Part shown: positions 19,141 to 28,833 of the stretch, in pieces
Position numbering within the stretch: position 1 is the stretch's first letter
Layout: each line of letters opens with the position of its first letter
Assembly: GCA_016712145.1 (NCBI GenBank)
Contig: JADJRO010000003.1
Span: 372,001 to 436,000, forward strand
Direction of reading: 5' to 3'
Length of the DNA: 64,000 bases
Source: Saprospiraceae bacterium
GTDB lineage: Bacteria > Bacteroidota > Bacteroidia > Chitinophagales > Saprospiraceae
Translations under genes and position numbers: made by a program
Notes under the pieces: generated by a model
What the model was told of the DNA's origin: nothing
What the model saw: the letters and a program-made list of their open reading frames with translations, nothing else
Databases searched by the model: none

Positions 19141-19821
19141 ATGAATTTATTAAATATTAAACTGGGTGTAAAATTCATACCGGTCGCAATCATGGTTTTG
19201 TATTCCCTTTCAGGGTTTAGCCAACATGCAGAGTTTGGATTAAGGTTTATGCCAAATTTTACATCGGTTAATTTAAGAAACTCAGGAGGAGGTACCGTTA
19301 CAGGAGAAGTCACTTTAGGTTATGGTTTTGGTGCTTTACTGGGATTTAATTTTACAAATCATGTAGGAATCCAAGGTGAGTTAATATACAATTCATTGTC
19401 TCAGAAATATCGTGAAAATGAAGTTGAGCACAATATAAAACTTCGCTATGTAAATATTCCGTTGTTATTGTCATTGAATACAGGCAAACAAAGCCTTGTA
19501 AGTTTTAATGTTGTAGCGGGCCCGCAAATTGGAATCAGCGTAGGTAGCAGATTAACGAGTACAGGAGGGGATGGTACTTCTACAGGAAAAGCAGTGCTTT
19601 CTGTAAAAAAGGGAGATCTGGGATTTGCTTACGGTGCTGGACTTGATTTTGGGATTGCGGCCGCTGGTATGCTTCGCTTGGGACTTGGATTCAGAGGCGT
19701 AATTGGACTCATTGACATAAGTGACAATAGCGGTTCTGTAACAACCAACTCATACTATATATTAGATCGCACACATATTAAATCGTATTCTGGATATGTG
19801 GGTGTTTCATACTTGTTTTAG
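19141..19821 (+). CDS. PorT-like outer-membrane beta-barrel protein
   Basis: A 226-residue secreted protein with a signal peptide (MNLLNIKLGVKFIPVAIMVL, cleavage near GFSQ at 30). It then shows about eight alternating beta-strands with Gly and aromatic residues, ending in SYLF, a typical barrel C-terminal aromatic. It belongs to the outer-membrane-barrel PorT superfamily common in Bacteroidota. The ATG at 19141 is preferred over a TTG two codons earlier. Function unknown; likely a structural or minor pore protein. Confidence 0.75.
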   Translation: MNLLNIKLGVKFIPVAIMVLYSLSGFSQHAEFGLRFMPNFTSVNLRNSGGGTVTGEVTLGYGFGALLGFNFTNHVGIQGELIYNSLSQKYRENEVEHNIKLRYVNIPLLLSLNTGKQSLVSFNVVAGPQIGISVGSRLTSTGGDGTSTGKAVLSVKKGDLGFAYGAGLDFGIAAAGMLRLGLGFRGVIGLIDISDNSGSVTTNSYYILDRTHIKSYSGYVGVSYLF

Positions 19822-19921
19822 TATGCCAATTGTTGAATCTAAAAAATTAGATTTAGTCCTAAAATTAGAAATTTAACCATGTGGCAATTATATAAGTTTT
19901 TATTGCAAATGTGCAATTAAC

Positions 19922-19951
19922 TTGTTTGTAAAATTACCACCTTTATATTTG
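19922..19951 (+). promoter_or_regulatory. Strong bacteroidote promoter (TTG-N19-TATATTTG)
   Basis: TTG at 19922-19924, a 19-base spacer, and TATATTTG at 19944-19951: a full match to the -33/-7 consensus. Transcription should start near 19958. The nearest gene starts only at 20210, beyond a terminator, so it seems to drive a small RNA. Confidence 0.6.
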
Positions 19952-19957
19952 AAATAG

Positions 19958-20126
19958 AATTACCGGTGTACCTTCATTGGTATGTGCAAAGAAAGGTAGA
20001 GTTTATCCTGTATTCATTCTGCCTTTCTTAATTTCATTCTGGAGAAGATGCATTAAGTGATTTATAAAAACAGAGAGTTTAGATTAGTTTTTGCGCTTCC
20101 CTTGGCATTCTGAGGGAAGCATTTTT
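19958..20126 (+). ncRNA. Candidate small RNA between a barrel gene and the YtxH cluster
   Basis: About 170 nt bounded by a full-consensus promoter and a Rho-independent terminator. Inside it, AAGAAAGGTAG near 19989 pairs with CTGCCTTTCTT near 20018 (one G-U), a second hairpin. No reading frame of useful length lies inside. It matches no RNA family I know. Inference only: the start is set from the promoter box. Confidence 0.4.
20095..20126 (+). terminator. Rho-independent terminator
   Basis: Perfect 8-bp stem GCTTCCCT/AGGGAAGC with a 10-base loop, followed by ATTTTT. Confidence 0.7.
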
Positions 20127-20209
20127 AATTTATATTCATAACTGATTTGTTCTTAGTTTATATTAATAATATTGAACGTTTTTTAAATGATCCTTTAATT
20201 AGATTTTAT

Positions 20210-20491
20210 ATGATGAATTCCGAAAAAATTGTAATTGGTATTTTATTTGGCTTAGCTGCAGGTGTTATTTTGGGTGTTTTAGTTGCCCCCGAGAAGGGAT
20301 CTGAAACAAGAAAGAAAATTGTTCAATCACGCGACAGTCTTGTAGAAGAGTTAGAGAAAAAGTTAAATAATCTGATAAATCAATTGTCAGGTTCAGAAAT
20401 AGATAAAAGCAAACTAACTGAAAACAATAATGGAAAAGCGAACCAGCAGCAGCAAGATCTTGCAGGTATGTATCCAAATGTTGTTAGTTGA
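20210..20491 (+). CDS. YtxH domain-containing stress protein
   Basis: A 93-residue protein with one membrane helix at about 5-24 (IVIGILFGLAAGVILGVLVAPEKGSE). This is the YtxH signature, a Gly-rich helix ending in APxxG, followed by a charged helical tail with possible coiled coil (KKIVQSRDSLVEELEKKLNN) and a Gln-rich end. YtxH proteins are general stress/envelope proteins of unknown mechanism. The start is set at the ATG at 20210 because the helix begins a few residues later; a TTG 21 codons upstream would add an unlikely extension that runs close to the terminator. Confidence 0.75.
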   Translation: MMNSEKIVIGILFGLAAGVILGVLVAPEKGSETRKKIVQSRDSLVEELEKKLNNLINQLSGSEIDKSKLTENNNGKANQQQQDLAGMYPNVVS

Positions 20492-20552
20492 GATTAGTAG
20501 AATCGTTTTATTTTTTATACAAAATTGTTTTTGATAGTTTATTTTAAATTTC

Positions 20553-20891
20553 ATGGAGGCAGAAACTAATTTATTTGATATTCTGGTTGAAAAGATCGAG
20601 CGATATTTTTCTATTACTGTTGAATTAACAAAGCTTAAATCGCTTGAAAAATCTGCAATAATTGTTTCACTAATCTTATCCAGGTTGACAGTAATACTAC
20701 TATTATTGTTTTTTACTGTATTTTGTAGCTTAGGATTATCGGTTTATTTAGGAGAATTATTTGGAAAAATATATTATGGATTTTTTATAGTAGGTGCAGC
20801 TTTTTTGGTTTTGGCTTTTTTAGTTCATTTGGTTTTATATAAATTGATTTTGAAGCCTGTGAGTAAATTATTTATAGAAAAACTTGGTTAA
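20553..20891 (+). CDS. Phage-holin-superfamily III-like membrane protein
   Basis: A 112-residue protein with an amphipathic N-terminal helix (LFDILVEKIERYFSITVELTKLKSLEK) followed by two long hydrophobic helices (about 35-62 and 72-96). This is the layout of the small Holin-X/holin superfamily III proteins that accompany YtxH genes in Bacteroidota. It is 61 bp from the YtxH gene and 9 bp from the next. There is no phage context, so a role in envelope stress is more likely than lysis. Confidence 0.65.
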   Translation: MEAETNLFDILVEKIERYFSITVELTKLKSLEKSAIIVSLILSRLTVILLLLFFTVFCSLGLSVYLGELFGKIYYGFFIVGAAFLVLAFLVHLVLYKLILKPVSKLFIEKLG

Positions 20892-20900
20892 TTCTAATTT

Positions 20901-21287
20901 ATGAAAGACTCCCAGCATTTAATAAATTTAAGAGCCCGTATTTCTGCGTTGGAGATTCAGCAAGCAGATTCAAAAATAGAATTAACTCATTTTGTAAAGC
21001 AAACAATTGAAAAATTAAGTCCTTCAAATTTGTTGCAGTCAGTGTTTGAAGGCAACAAACAGGGCAGTGCCATTCCAGATGATGTCGCAAATGGATTTAT
21101 AGGAATAGCAACAGGATTTGTTTCAAAACTGTTATTTCAAGGGACATCGCATAGTCCGGTAAGGCGAATAATTGGAACAGCTTTAATGTTGGGAGTTTCA
21201 GGCATTGTTTCTAGAAATCCAGAAAAAATAAAGGGTATTATAAAAGGAGGGTTTAATCTCTTGAGTAATTTATATAAAAAGAAATAG
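20901..21287 (+). CDS. Hypothetical protein of the YtxH/holin cluster
   Basis: A 128-residue protein. The first 45 residues form a charged, probably coiled helix (LINLRARISALEIQQADSKI). The middle has Gly-rich amphipathic helices (IGIATGFVSKLLFQG, IIGTALMLGVSGIVS), and the tail is basic (NLYKKK). It is not recognised as a named family, but this third position next to YtxH and a holin-like gene is commonly filled by such a protein. The gap to its upstream neighbour is 9 bp. Confidence 0.6.
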   Translation: MKDSQHLINLRARISALEIQQADSKIELTHFVKQTIEKLSPSNLLQSVFEGNKQGSAIPDDVANGFIGIATGFVSKLLFQGTSHSPVRRIIGTALMLGVSGIVSRNPEKIKGIIKGGFNLLSNLYKKK

Positions 21288-21511
21288 GTACTCAAATTCT
21301 TAGTAACCTGGTATAAATTTAAGTTTTAACAACAACATAAAGTTTATTATTGAATCCGTCGAGATTGTTTTTATTAACTGTGGTTAATTGATCTGATTTA
21401 ATAGATTTATTTCATTGGTTCATTTAAAGCATTTCTAAATTTTGTTTTTTGAGTTTCGATTTATATTAATTCTAAAGTCTTATTTTATCATTTTACAAAT
21501 TCATTTAACAT

Positions 21512-22579
21512 TTGGAAGCCTCTATAAAAATTCCATTTTATATTAAGTTTGCTGGTTTAGTAATTGGCGCAACGGCCATTATCATGACTTTGTATCTTGG
21601 TGAATACCTTATTGTACCTTTGATATTTGCTTTATTATTTGCGATTCTCCTTGATCCGGTAATTGAATTTTTAAGTAGAAGAGGATTTAATCGAACCATA
21701 GCAATTACATTAGTTGTTGTAATAATTGTTTTGATTGGCTTGTTTGTACTTTATTTGATATTTGCACAATTTACTTTGTTTTATGATTCATATCCACTTT
21801 TAAGCAATAAATCTCAAACATTGTCTGTAAATTGGGTGCAGTGGATTTCCAGTCAATTTAAAATAAAAATTGAAATTATTAATGCGTGGATTTATAAAAC
21901 TCAAATGGAGGCACTCAGTAATTTGGGTGGTTCAATAGGGTATACAGTCGAATTAATTAATAGTTTTCTATTTATAATGATTCTGCTTCCGGTTTATTTA
22001 TTTTTAATACTTTATTATAAGGGTTTTTTTATTGAATTTATGAAGCGTTTATTCATAAGAAGGAATCAAGAAGATGTTTTTGAGTTTCTTGGCAATTCAA
22101 AAAATATTATTCAAAAATATCTGGTTGGATTATTACTAGAGGCTTTGATAGTTGCAGTTTTGAATTCTATTGGTTTATATATTATAGGAATTGAGTACGC
22201 GGTAATTTTAGGCATCAGTGGAGCAATATTAAATATTATTCCTTATTTAGGGGGAGTACTCTCAACCATCATTCCAGTGACCATAGCTTTAGTTACTAAG
22301 GATTCATATACCTATGCTTTAGAAGTAGTCGGTGTTTATTTAGTCATTCAGCTAATTGATAATAATTTTATTGTACCAAGGATTGTAGCGAGTCGGGTGC
22401 AATTGAATGCATTGGTTTCAATAGTAGTTGTATTACTCGGTGGTGCTTTGTGGGGTATTCCGGGAATGTTTTTATCAATCCCAATGACAGCCATTTTAAA
22501 AGTTGGCTTAGATCATGTAGATTCATTGAAAGCTTGGGGTTATTTGCTTGGAAATAAAGTGAATCCTAAAACTAACTAA
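21512..22579 (+). CDS. AI-2E family transporter (PerM/YdbO-like)
   Basis: A 355-residue inner-membrane protein of the AI-2E/PerM family, whose members include autoinducer exporters and Na+/H+ antiporters. It shows two N-terminal helices, a long periplasmic-type loop (near 80-140), and the C-terminal set with conserved LGISGAILNIIPYLGG (near 236-251), QLIDNNFIVPRIV (near 286-298) and LLGGALWGIPGMFLSIPMTA (near 309-328). The reading frame opens at a TTG (21512) just after an in-frame TAA; no ATG lies before residue 24, so TTG is the probable start. It closes the stress-related cluster. Confidence 0.85.
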   Translation: MEASIKIPFYIKFAGLVIGATAIIMTLYLGEYLIVPLIFALLFAILLDPVIEFLSRRGFNRTIAITLVVVIIVLIGLFVLYLIFAQFTLFYDSYPLLSNKSQTLSVNWVQWISSQFKIKIEIINAWIYKTQMEALSNLGGSIGYTVELINSFLFIMILLPVYLFLILYYKGFFIEFMKRLFIRRNQEDVFEFLGNSKNIIQKYLVGLLLEALIVAVLNSIGLYIIGIEYAVILGISGAILNIIPYLGGVLSTIIPVTIALVTKDSYTYALEVVGVYLVIQLIDNNFIVPRIVASRVQLNALVSIVVVLLGGALWGIPGMFLSIPMTAILKVGLDHVDSLKAWGYLLGNKVNPKTN

Positions 22580-22945
22580 TCTAAATAATTCATATTTCAG
22601 TATTAATAACTTCCTTTTTTTATCTATAACCCAGGAGTTTTAATATCATAGTTTAATCATCTCAATGAATGTTGGAGATGTTCCAAATTGCAATTTATTA
22701 AATAACATATCTAATTTAACTATGATATTTAAATTGATTCGAATTATTTCGAGTTAACGCAATTTGTTAAGAAGCATTTATTTATTTGTTAAATGTATTG
22801 TTTGGATTTTATATATTTTTAATTTCATTGAATTATGTAATTGGTTTTCGTTGTTGTGTAATTTATTATATTATTATTTAGGCAGTTTTGTGATGTGAAA
22901 ATTATTCACACATGGCCCGCCAGTTGCGGGTATAAATTATACACA
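22580..22945. other. AT-rich intergenic region
   Basis: Very AT-rich with a weak hairpin (CATCTC/GAGATG near 22660). No promoter match to the full consensus was found before the large adhesin-like gene, and no RNA gene was recognised. Confidence 0.5.
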
Positions 22946-25900
22946 ATGAAATTCAAAACACTATTGAGCAAATGCGCTTTGATAATGATGTTTTTTACAG
23001 CGGCTTGCAAAAAGGATGATTTTACAGAAATCATCGGATTATGTCCGCTGGTAGTCTCCACGAATCCAACCAATGGAGCAACCAGTGTCCCTTTGGATCA
23101 AATTATTACAGTGACTTTTAATGAAGAGATGAATCCAAGCACAATTACGCTGAATTCAATTTCTATTAACGGTCCAACTGTAGTGACGGGTACAATTTCG
23201 TATTCTGGTTTGACTGCAACATTTACTCCCCTGTCCCCACTGGAAGCCAACACAATTTATACAGGTCGTGTTACCACAGATGTAAAGGATACAAGAGGAA
23301 ATGCTTTGCAAGCAGATTATGTATGGTCTTTTAGCACAGGCTTGCTTATAGGTCCATTGATTGTAGTTACCAGTCCGACCAATAATGAAGTCAATGTGTT
23401 ACTTAATAAAGTAATATCGGCAACATTTAACATGGCCATGGATTCATCTACAATTGATCAAACAAGTTTTATAATTAAGCAAGGATTTACTTCTACAGAA
23501 GGGGCTATTTCTTATTCTGGGAATACAGCCTACTTTACTCCTACGAATTTGTTAGAACCCAATACAACATATACAGGAATACTGACTACCAGAATAAAAA
23601 ACCTGGCCGGTGTTTCTTTGGCGGCCGATTATATCTGGACATTCAAAACATTAAGCTTTCTTCCTCCTACAGTAATTAGTACGGATCCATTTGATAATGA
23701 AACAAATGTTATCCTTACAAAGAGAATTACGGCAAATTTTATTGTACCAATGATTCCAAACACTTTGACAAACTCAAGCTTTATTATTAAGCAAGGCTTG
23801 ACGACGATCGCAGGTGTAGTAAGTTATTCAGGTACTACTGTGACATTTGTTCCCAATAGTTCTTTAGATGCAAATACAACTTATACTGCAACGATAACTA
23901 CTGCTGCAAAAAATCTTGCAGGCACTCCTTTAGAGGATGATTATATTTGGACGTTTAGTACCGGTTCTATTTTAGTTCCTACTGTAATATCAACGGATCC
24001 TTTCAATCTAGAGACTGCTGTCATTCTAAATAAAGTAATTTCAGCAAGCTTTAGTGTGCCTATGAATCCACTTACTATAAATACAAATAGCTTTACTGTT
24101 AAAAATGGGAATACAGCTATTTCTCGTATTGTAAGTTATTTAGGGACAACCGCTTTTTTTAATCCTACAAGTCCATTAAGTCCAAATACTGTTTACACTG
24201 GAACGATTACAACAAGCGTAAAGAATTTGCTTGGTACACCAATTGCAACAAATTATGTTTGGACATTTACGACAGTCAATAATATACCACCTACTGTTAT
24301 AGCAACGGACCCAATAAATAATGCAACCGGAGTTTTGTTGGCGAAAATTATAACGGCCACGTTTAGCGTGCCAATGGACCCATCAACAATTAATGCGAAC
24401 ACTTTTATATTACGTCAAGCTGGGGTAATGATTCCTGGTACGATACTCTATTCAGGGGTAACGGTTACATTTATTCCTTCTGTCAATTTGAAATCAAATA
24501 CCAACTATACCGTTACGATTACCAACGCAGTAAAGAATGTTGCAGGAATAAATCTAGTTGCAAACTATGTTTGGACATTTACTACCCTTACGGTTCCTCC
24601 ACCTACTGTAATTTCAACAAGTCCAGTTAACAATGCAACTGGAGTTGTCTTGAATAAAGTGATTACAGCAAGCTTTAGTACACAGATGGATCCAACGTCC
24701 ATCAATACATCTAGTTTTATTCTTAAAGAAGGGTTAATCAGTGTTTCTGGTAATGTGAGCTATTCTGGTGTAACTGCAAGTTTCACTCCGACGCTTGCAT
24801 TAAAAGCAAATACGCTGTACACGGCTACAATTACAACAATTGCTAAAAATGTTGCTGGTGTTGCTTTAGCGAGTAATTATGTGTGGACTTTTACCACGAT
24901 TTCAAATCAACCCCCTACGGTCATTTCAACCGATCCTTTAAATAACGCATCAGGTGTATTATTAAATAAACAGATCTCTGCGAATTTTAGTACACAGATG
25001 GATCCGGCTTCCATCAACACATCAACGTTTACACTCAGTCATGGTGGAATTCCAGTAAGTGGAGTAGTTAGCTATTCCGGAATTACTGCAACATTTCAGC
25101 CAGATAATTTATTGTCATCCAATACAGTTTATACAGCAACGATTACCACCGGAGCCAAAAACTTAGCAGGAATTGCACTGGCTGCAAATTACCAATGGTC
25201 ATTTACAACAATCGTTTTAATTCCACCATCCGTTGTTTCTACTGACCCTGTGAATAATGCATTGGGAGCGGAATACAATAAAACAATAACAGCCCTATTT
25301 AGTATTGCTATGGATCCACTTACAATTAATGAAACGAGTTTCCTTTTATTTAATGGAACTACTCCTATTGTTGGTACAGTTACCTATTCAGGTCTTACTG
25401 CTTCATTTAATCCGGTTGTTGATCTTTTACCAAATACATTGTATTCGGCAAGAATTACAACCGCTGCAAAAAATTTGGCAGGCACACCAATGGCGAATGA
25501 TTATAACTGGAGTTTTACTACCAAACTTTCAGGTGGAGCACCGTTTGTTAATTTAAATTCTGTAGCTCGATTTGGAATTATTGCAGGCGCGGGTGTTAGC
25601 AATAATGCTGGTTTTAGTGAAATTCATGATATGGATGTTGGAATCAGTCCTGGTTTTAGATCATCGGTTACTGGATTTCCACCAGCGATTATTGTAAATG
25701 GTGCCATTTATGCCGCAGATGATGTCGCACCTCCCGGAGTAGCTGCAATGTTAATTCAGGCAAAAAATGATTTAACAGCAGCCTACAATTTTGCAAAAGG
25801 GGCAAGTGTTCCTGTTCCAATAGTTATATCAGGAGATCAAGGTGGCAAGACCTTAACACCTGGAATTTATAAATCTACATCCAGTTTATTAATTGCTGGT

Positions 25901-26203
25901 GGTGATTTAACATTGGATGCTCAAGGAGATCCAAATGCGGTGTGGATTTTTCAAATTGGTTCCAGCTTTACTACGATTGGAGGCGCTGGTGGTAGTATTA
26001 TTTTAAGCGGCGCTGCACAACCTAATAATATATTCTGGCAAGTTGGCAGTTCTGCAACAATAGGAGATTTTACTTCATTTCAAGGCAATATCCTTGCATT
26101 GACTTCTATAACCATGAATTCAGGTGCAACTGCTGAAGGCAGAATGTTATGTATCAATGGTGCTGTTGTCTTAACCAGTACCAACATTATAAATAAACCT
26201 TAA
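22946..26203 (+). CDS. Lipoprotein with eight Ig-like (Big_5-type) repeats and a C-terminal ice-binding-like DUF3494 domain
   Basis: A 1085-residue surface protein. The start is the ATG at 22946: it is followed by a lipoprotein signal peptide whose lipobox is FFTAAC, with Lys-Lys-Asp-Asp after the Cys. Eight tandem domains of about 103 residues follow (about 35-865). Each opens with P-[TS]-V-[IV]-S-T-[DS]-P-x-[ND], has MDP near the middle and closes with Y-x-W-[ST]-F-[TS]-T, the SbsA/Big_5 Ig-like pattern. The last 210 residues match DUF3494, the fold of type I ice-binding proteins (GGDLTLDAQGDPNAVWIFQIG, NIFWQVGSSATIG, FQGNILALTSITM). Many DUF3494 proteins bind ice, others act as adhesins. 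It is followed at 11 bp by an OmpA-family gene. Confidence 0.9.
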   Translation: MKFKTLLSKCALIMMFFTAACKKDDFTEIIGLCPLVVSTNPTNGATSVPLDQIITVTFNEEMNPSTITLNSISINGPTVVTGTISYSGLTATFTPLSPLEANTIYTGRVTTDVKDTRGNALQADYVWSFSTGLLIGPLIVVTSPTNNEVNVLLNKVISATFNMAMDSSTIDQTSFIIKQGFTSTEGAISYSGNTAYFTPTNLLEPNTTYTGILTTRIKNLAGVSLAADYIWTFKTLSFLPPTVISTDPFDNETNVILTKRITANFIVPMIPNTLTNSSFIIKQGLTTIAGVVSYSGTTVTFVPNSSLDANTTYTATITTAAKNLAGTPLEDDYIWTFSTGSILVPTVISTDPFNLETAVILNKVISASFSVPMNPLTINTNSFTVKNGNTAISRIVSYLGTTAFFNPTSPLSPNTVYTGTITTSVKNLLGTPIATNYVWTFTTVNNIPPTVIATDPINNATGVLLAKIITATFSVPMDPSTINANTFILRQAGVMIPGTILYSGVTVTFIPSVNLKSNTNYTVTITNAVKNVAGINLVANYVWTFTTLTVPPPTVISTSPVNNATGVVLNKVITASFSTQMDPTSINTSSFILKEGLISVSGNVSYSGVTASFTPTLALKANTLYTATITTIAKNVAGVALASNYVWTFTTISNQPPTVISTDPLNNASGVLLNKQISANFSTQMDPASINTSTFTLSHGGIPVSGVVSYSGITATFQPDNLLSSNTVYTATITTGAKNLAGIALAANYQWSFTTIVLIPPSVVSTDPVNNALGAEYNKTITALFSIAMDPLTINETSFLLFNGTTPIVGTVTYSGLTASFNPVVDLLPNTLYSARITTAAKNLAGTPMANDYNWSFTTKLSGGAPFVNLNSVARFGIIAGAGVSNNAGFSEIHDMDVGISPGFRSSVTGFPPAIIVNGAIYAADDVAPPGVAAMLIQAKNDLTAAYNFAKGASVPVPIVISGDQGGKTLTPGIYKSTSSLLIAGGDLTLDAQGDPNAVWIFQIGSSFTTIGGAGGSIILSGAAQPNNIFWQVGSSATIGDFTSFQGNILALTSITMNSGATAEGRMLCINGAVVLTSTNIINKP

Positions 26204-26214
26204 AAATAAATATT

Positions 26215-28239
26215 ATGAAATTTAAAATAATTCAAAACATGCTATCGAACCTTTCGAATGCATTATTTTATAGAGCATTTAAAAATAGCTTGCTAATTTG
26301 TGTGGTGGGTTTATGCTTACCGCTTGCTCTGAGTTCACAAGCTTTACAATATACAAGACCTTCCTGGTTGATCGGATTGGCTTCCGGAGCAAATTTTAAT
26401 TTTTATCGGGGTTCAACACAAAAAATGAATGCAGATTTTACTGCACCGGTTCCATTTCACGATGGAACGAGTGTGGGATTGTATTTAGCTCCTCTATTAG
26501 AGTATTATCATCCTGGTGCAATTTTAGGAATTAGTCTTCAAGCAGGATTTGATAGCAAGCGGGGTTCTTTTGATCAGGTCATTACTCCTTGTAATTGTCC
26601 TGCTGATCTCAATACAAATTTATCGTATGTTACCATTGAGCCCAGTGTTCGTATTTCGCCGATGCGTTCAAATTTCTATTTATTTGGAGGACCAAGATTT
26701 GCATTTAATGTTGCAAAATCCTTCAATTATTCTTTGGGAATCAATCCTGATTTTCCAGAACAAGAGCCAACTCCTGATGTGAATGGTGACTTGAGTGATG
26801 TTAAGAAGACTTTAGTGTCTCTGCAAGTTGGAGCTGGATATGATATTTACTTATCATCACAAATGCATCGCACGCAGTTTGTCTTGTCTCCATTTATATC
26901 GTATCAACCTTATTTTGGACAATCTCCTCGAACAATTGAAACCTGGAATATTACAAGCTTACGAGTTGGTGCTGCAATTAAATTTGGTATGGGAACTAGA
27001 ATTCCAACGCCATCTGAAATTATAGTAAATGATCCAGAAGTACGTTTTACCGTGATCGCTCCAAAAAATATTCCTGTTGACAGAAAGGTCCGAGAAATTT
27101 TTCCAATGAGAAATTATGTATTTTTTGATTTGGGATCAACTGAAATCCCGCAGCGATATGAGTTATTATCCAAATCACAGGTTAAAGAGTTTAAAGAAGA
27201 TCAAGTGGAACTTTTTGTTCCCAAAAATTTGACCGGGAGGTCACAGCGACAAATGATAGTCTATTATAATATTTTGAATATTTTAGGCGATCGAATGGGT
27301 AAGAATACGCAATCAACAATTAATCTGGTAGGGTCTTCAGAAAATGGACCCTTGGATGGTCAAAAGATGGCCGAAGCTATAGAAACTTATTTAGTAGATG
27401 TTTTTGGTATTAATTCTTTGAGAATTAATACTTCAGGACAAGATAAACCAAATATTCCTTCTGAAAAACCAGGTGGGACCCGTGATTTAACTTTATTAAG
27501 AGAAGGAGATCGACGCGTTTCAATTGAAACGAATTCTCCGGATTTATTAATGGAATTCCAAAATGGTTCAAACTCATTTTTAAAACCAGTTGAAATTTTG
27601 GTTTCTCAGGAAGCTCCTTTAGATAGTTATGTATCATTTAATGCGAGTGGTGCGAATGTTGCATTTTCATCTTGGAACCTAGAAATTCGTGATGATAAAA
27701 ATGTATTAAAAAGTTTTGGACCATTTTATCAGGATCAAGTCAGTATTCCTGGAAAATCGATTCTTGGCACCAGACTGGAAGGAGACTATAAAGTAACGAT
27801 GGTAGGTTTGACTAAAGCCGGTAAAACAGTAAGAAGAGAAACCAAAGTGCATATGGTGCTTTGGAAAGCTCCGGAAAATATTGAAGGAATGCGTTATAGT
27901 GTTATATATGAGTTTGATGAATCAAAAGCCATTCAGATTTATGATAAATATCTGAAGGATGTTGTAATTCCAAAGATTCCAATAAATTCAAAAGTTCTAA
28001 TCCATGGATATACAGATATCATTGGAGACGAAACTCATAATCTCAATCTATCCCTGGCTCGTGCAAATGATGTACTGCGAATTCTGGAGAAAGGATTGCA
28101 AAATGCAAACCGGACCGACGTTAAATTTGAATTATATGGCTTTGGAGAAGATCAAAATGTGTCACCATTCAATAATGAATTTCCTGAGGAACGATTTTAT
28201 AACAGAACTGTAATCATTGATATAATTCCATTGAAGTAA
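26215..28239 (+). CDS. OmpA-family outer-membrane protein with N-terminal barrel
   Basis: A 674-residue envelope protein. An unusually long leader contains a hydrophobic stretch at about 24-42 ending LALSSQA. Residues 45-265 form a PorT-like barrel. The middle holds a beta-rich region with repeated periplasmic strands. The C-terminal 110 residues form an OmpA-like peptidoglycan-binding domain: YEFDESKA, VLIHGYTDIIGDETHN (peptidoglycan Asp), LSLARANDV and ERFYNRTV (Arg ligand). It likely anchors the outer membrane to the wall. The 11-bp gap to the Ig/DUF3494 lipoprotein and the terminator 165 bp downstream make a two-gene operon. Confidence 0.88.
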   Translation: MKFKIIQNMLSNLSNALFYRAFKNSLLICVVGLCLPLALSSQALQYTRPSWLIGLASGANFNFYRGSTQKMNADFTAPVPFHDGTSVGLYLAPLLEYYHPGAILGISLQAGFDSKRGSFDQVITPCNCPADLNTNLSYVTIEPSVRISPMRSNFYLFGGPRFAFNVAKSFNYSLGINPDFPEQEPTPDVNGDLSDVKKTLVSLQVGAGYDIYLSSQMHRTQFVLSPFISYQPYFGQSPRTIETWNITSLRVGAAIKFGMGTRIPTPSEIIVNDPEVRFTVIAPKNIPVDRKVREIFPMRNYVFFDLGSTEIPQRYELLSKSQVKEFKEDQVELFVPKNLTGRSQRQMIVYYNILNILGDRMGKNTQSTINLVGSSENGPLDGQKMAEAIETYLVDVFGINSLRINTSGQDKPNIPSEKPGGTRDLTLLREGDRRVSIETNSPDLLMEFQNGSNSFLKPVEILVSQEAPLDSYVSFNASGANVAFSSWNLEIRDDKNVLKSFGPFYQDQVSIPGKSILGTRLEGDYKVTMVGLTKAGKTVRRETKVHMVLWKAPENIEGMRYSVIYEFDESKAIQIYDKYLKDVVIPKIPINSKVLIHGYTDIIGDETHNLNLSLARANDVLRILEKGLQNANRTDVKFELYGFGEDQNVSPFNNEFPEERFYNRTVIIDIIPLK

Positions 28240-28833
28240 TCACAATTTAAATAAATTATAGATATGACATTAGATCTGATCACTATTGCTTTCAGAATTA
28301 TTAAAAGCAAATCATTTTTGAAGTATATTGATTAATTGATTAAGCAATTATTTATAAATTGAATTATAATTTATATTTAATAATTTCTACAAAATAATTT
28401 AAAAGCCTACCTAATACGTATTAGGTAGGCCCTTTTTTATATTATAATTTAATATTGCATTTATAATTAAAATTAATTTCATGGTAATAGTGTAAAACAT
28501 GTAATTTAAATAAGGTGATTAGCAATATTTAGTAATGAAATTGAACTAATTTTATTAATTATTAAATTATCATTTTCAAATTTAATGATTTAGATTGTTG
28601 GCAGTATTAATTAGGAACATACCCATGCAATATTGAGTAAAAGTTATGCTTAATTTTTAACTGATAAAGTTTAATATAACTTCAGATTGAATGTGAATTC
28701 TATTTAATATTAAGGAGTTGTTTAAATATAGCTTACATTGCACCACCATCTAAATCCTTAACGGAGAAAATCAGCATCCGCTGAGATGAATATAATATTA
28801 TATTTAAAACTAAAAATTAAATAATGTACTACT
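28240..28833. other. AT-rich intergenic region between the OmpA gene and the cupin gene
   Basis: Apart from the terminator at 28405, it holds no recognised gene. The part at 28735-28795 (CACCACCATC to GCTGAGATG) is less AT-rich and may belong to the cupin leader. Confidence 0.5.
28405..28437 (+). terminator. Rho-independent terminator, perfect 26-bp palindrome
   Basis: Arms GCCTACCTAATAC and GTATTAGGTAGGC pair with no mismatch, followed by CC and six T. Four A precede the stem, so it may also act weakly on minus. Confidence 0.85.

Noticed and set aside
20553..20891. Prophage lysis gene
   Set aside because: Although holin-like, there is no endolysin, spanin or phage structural gene nearby; the YtxH/AI-2E context points to a stress role.
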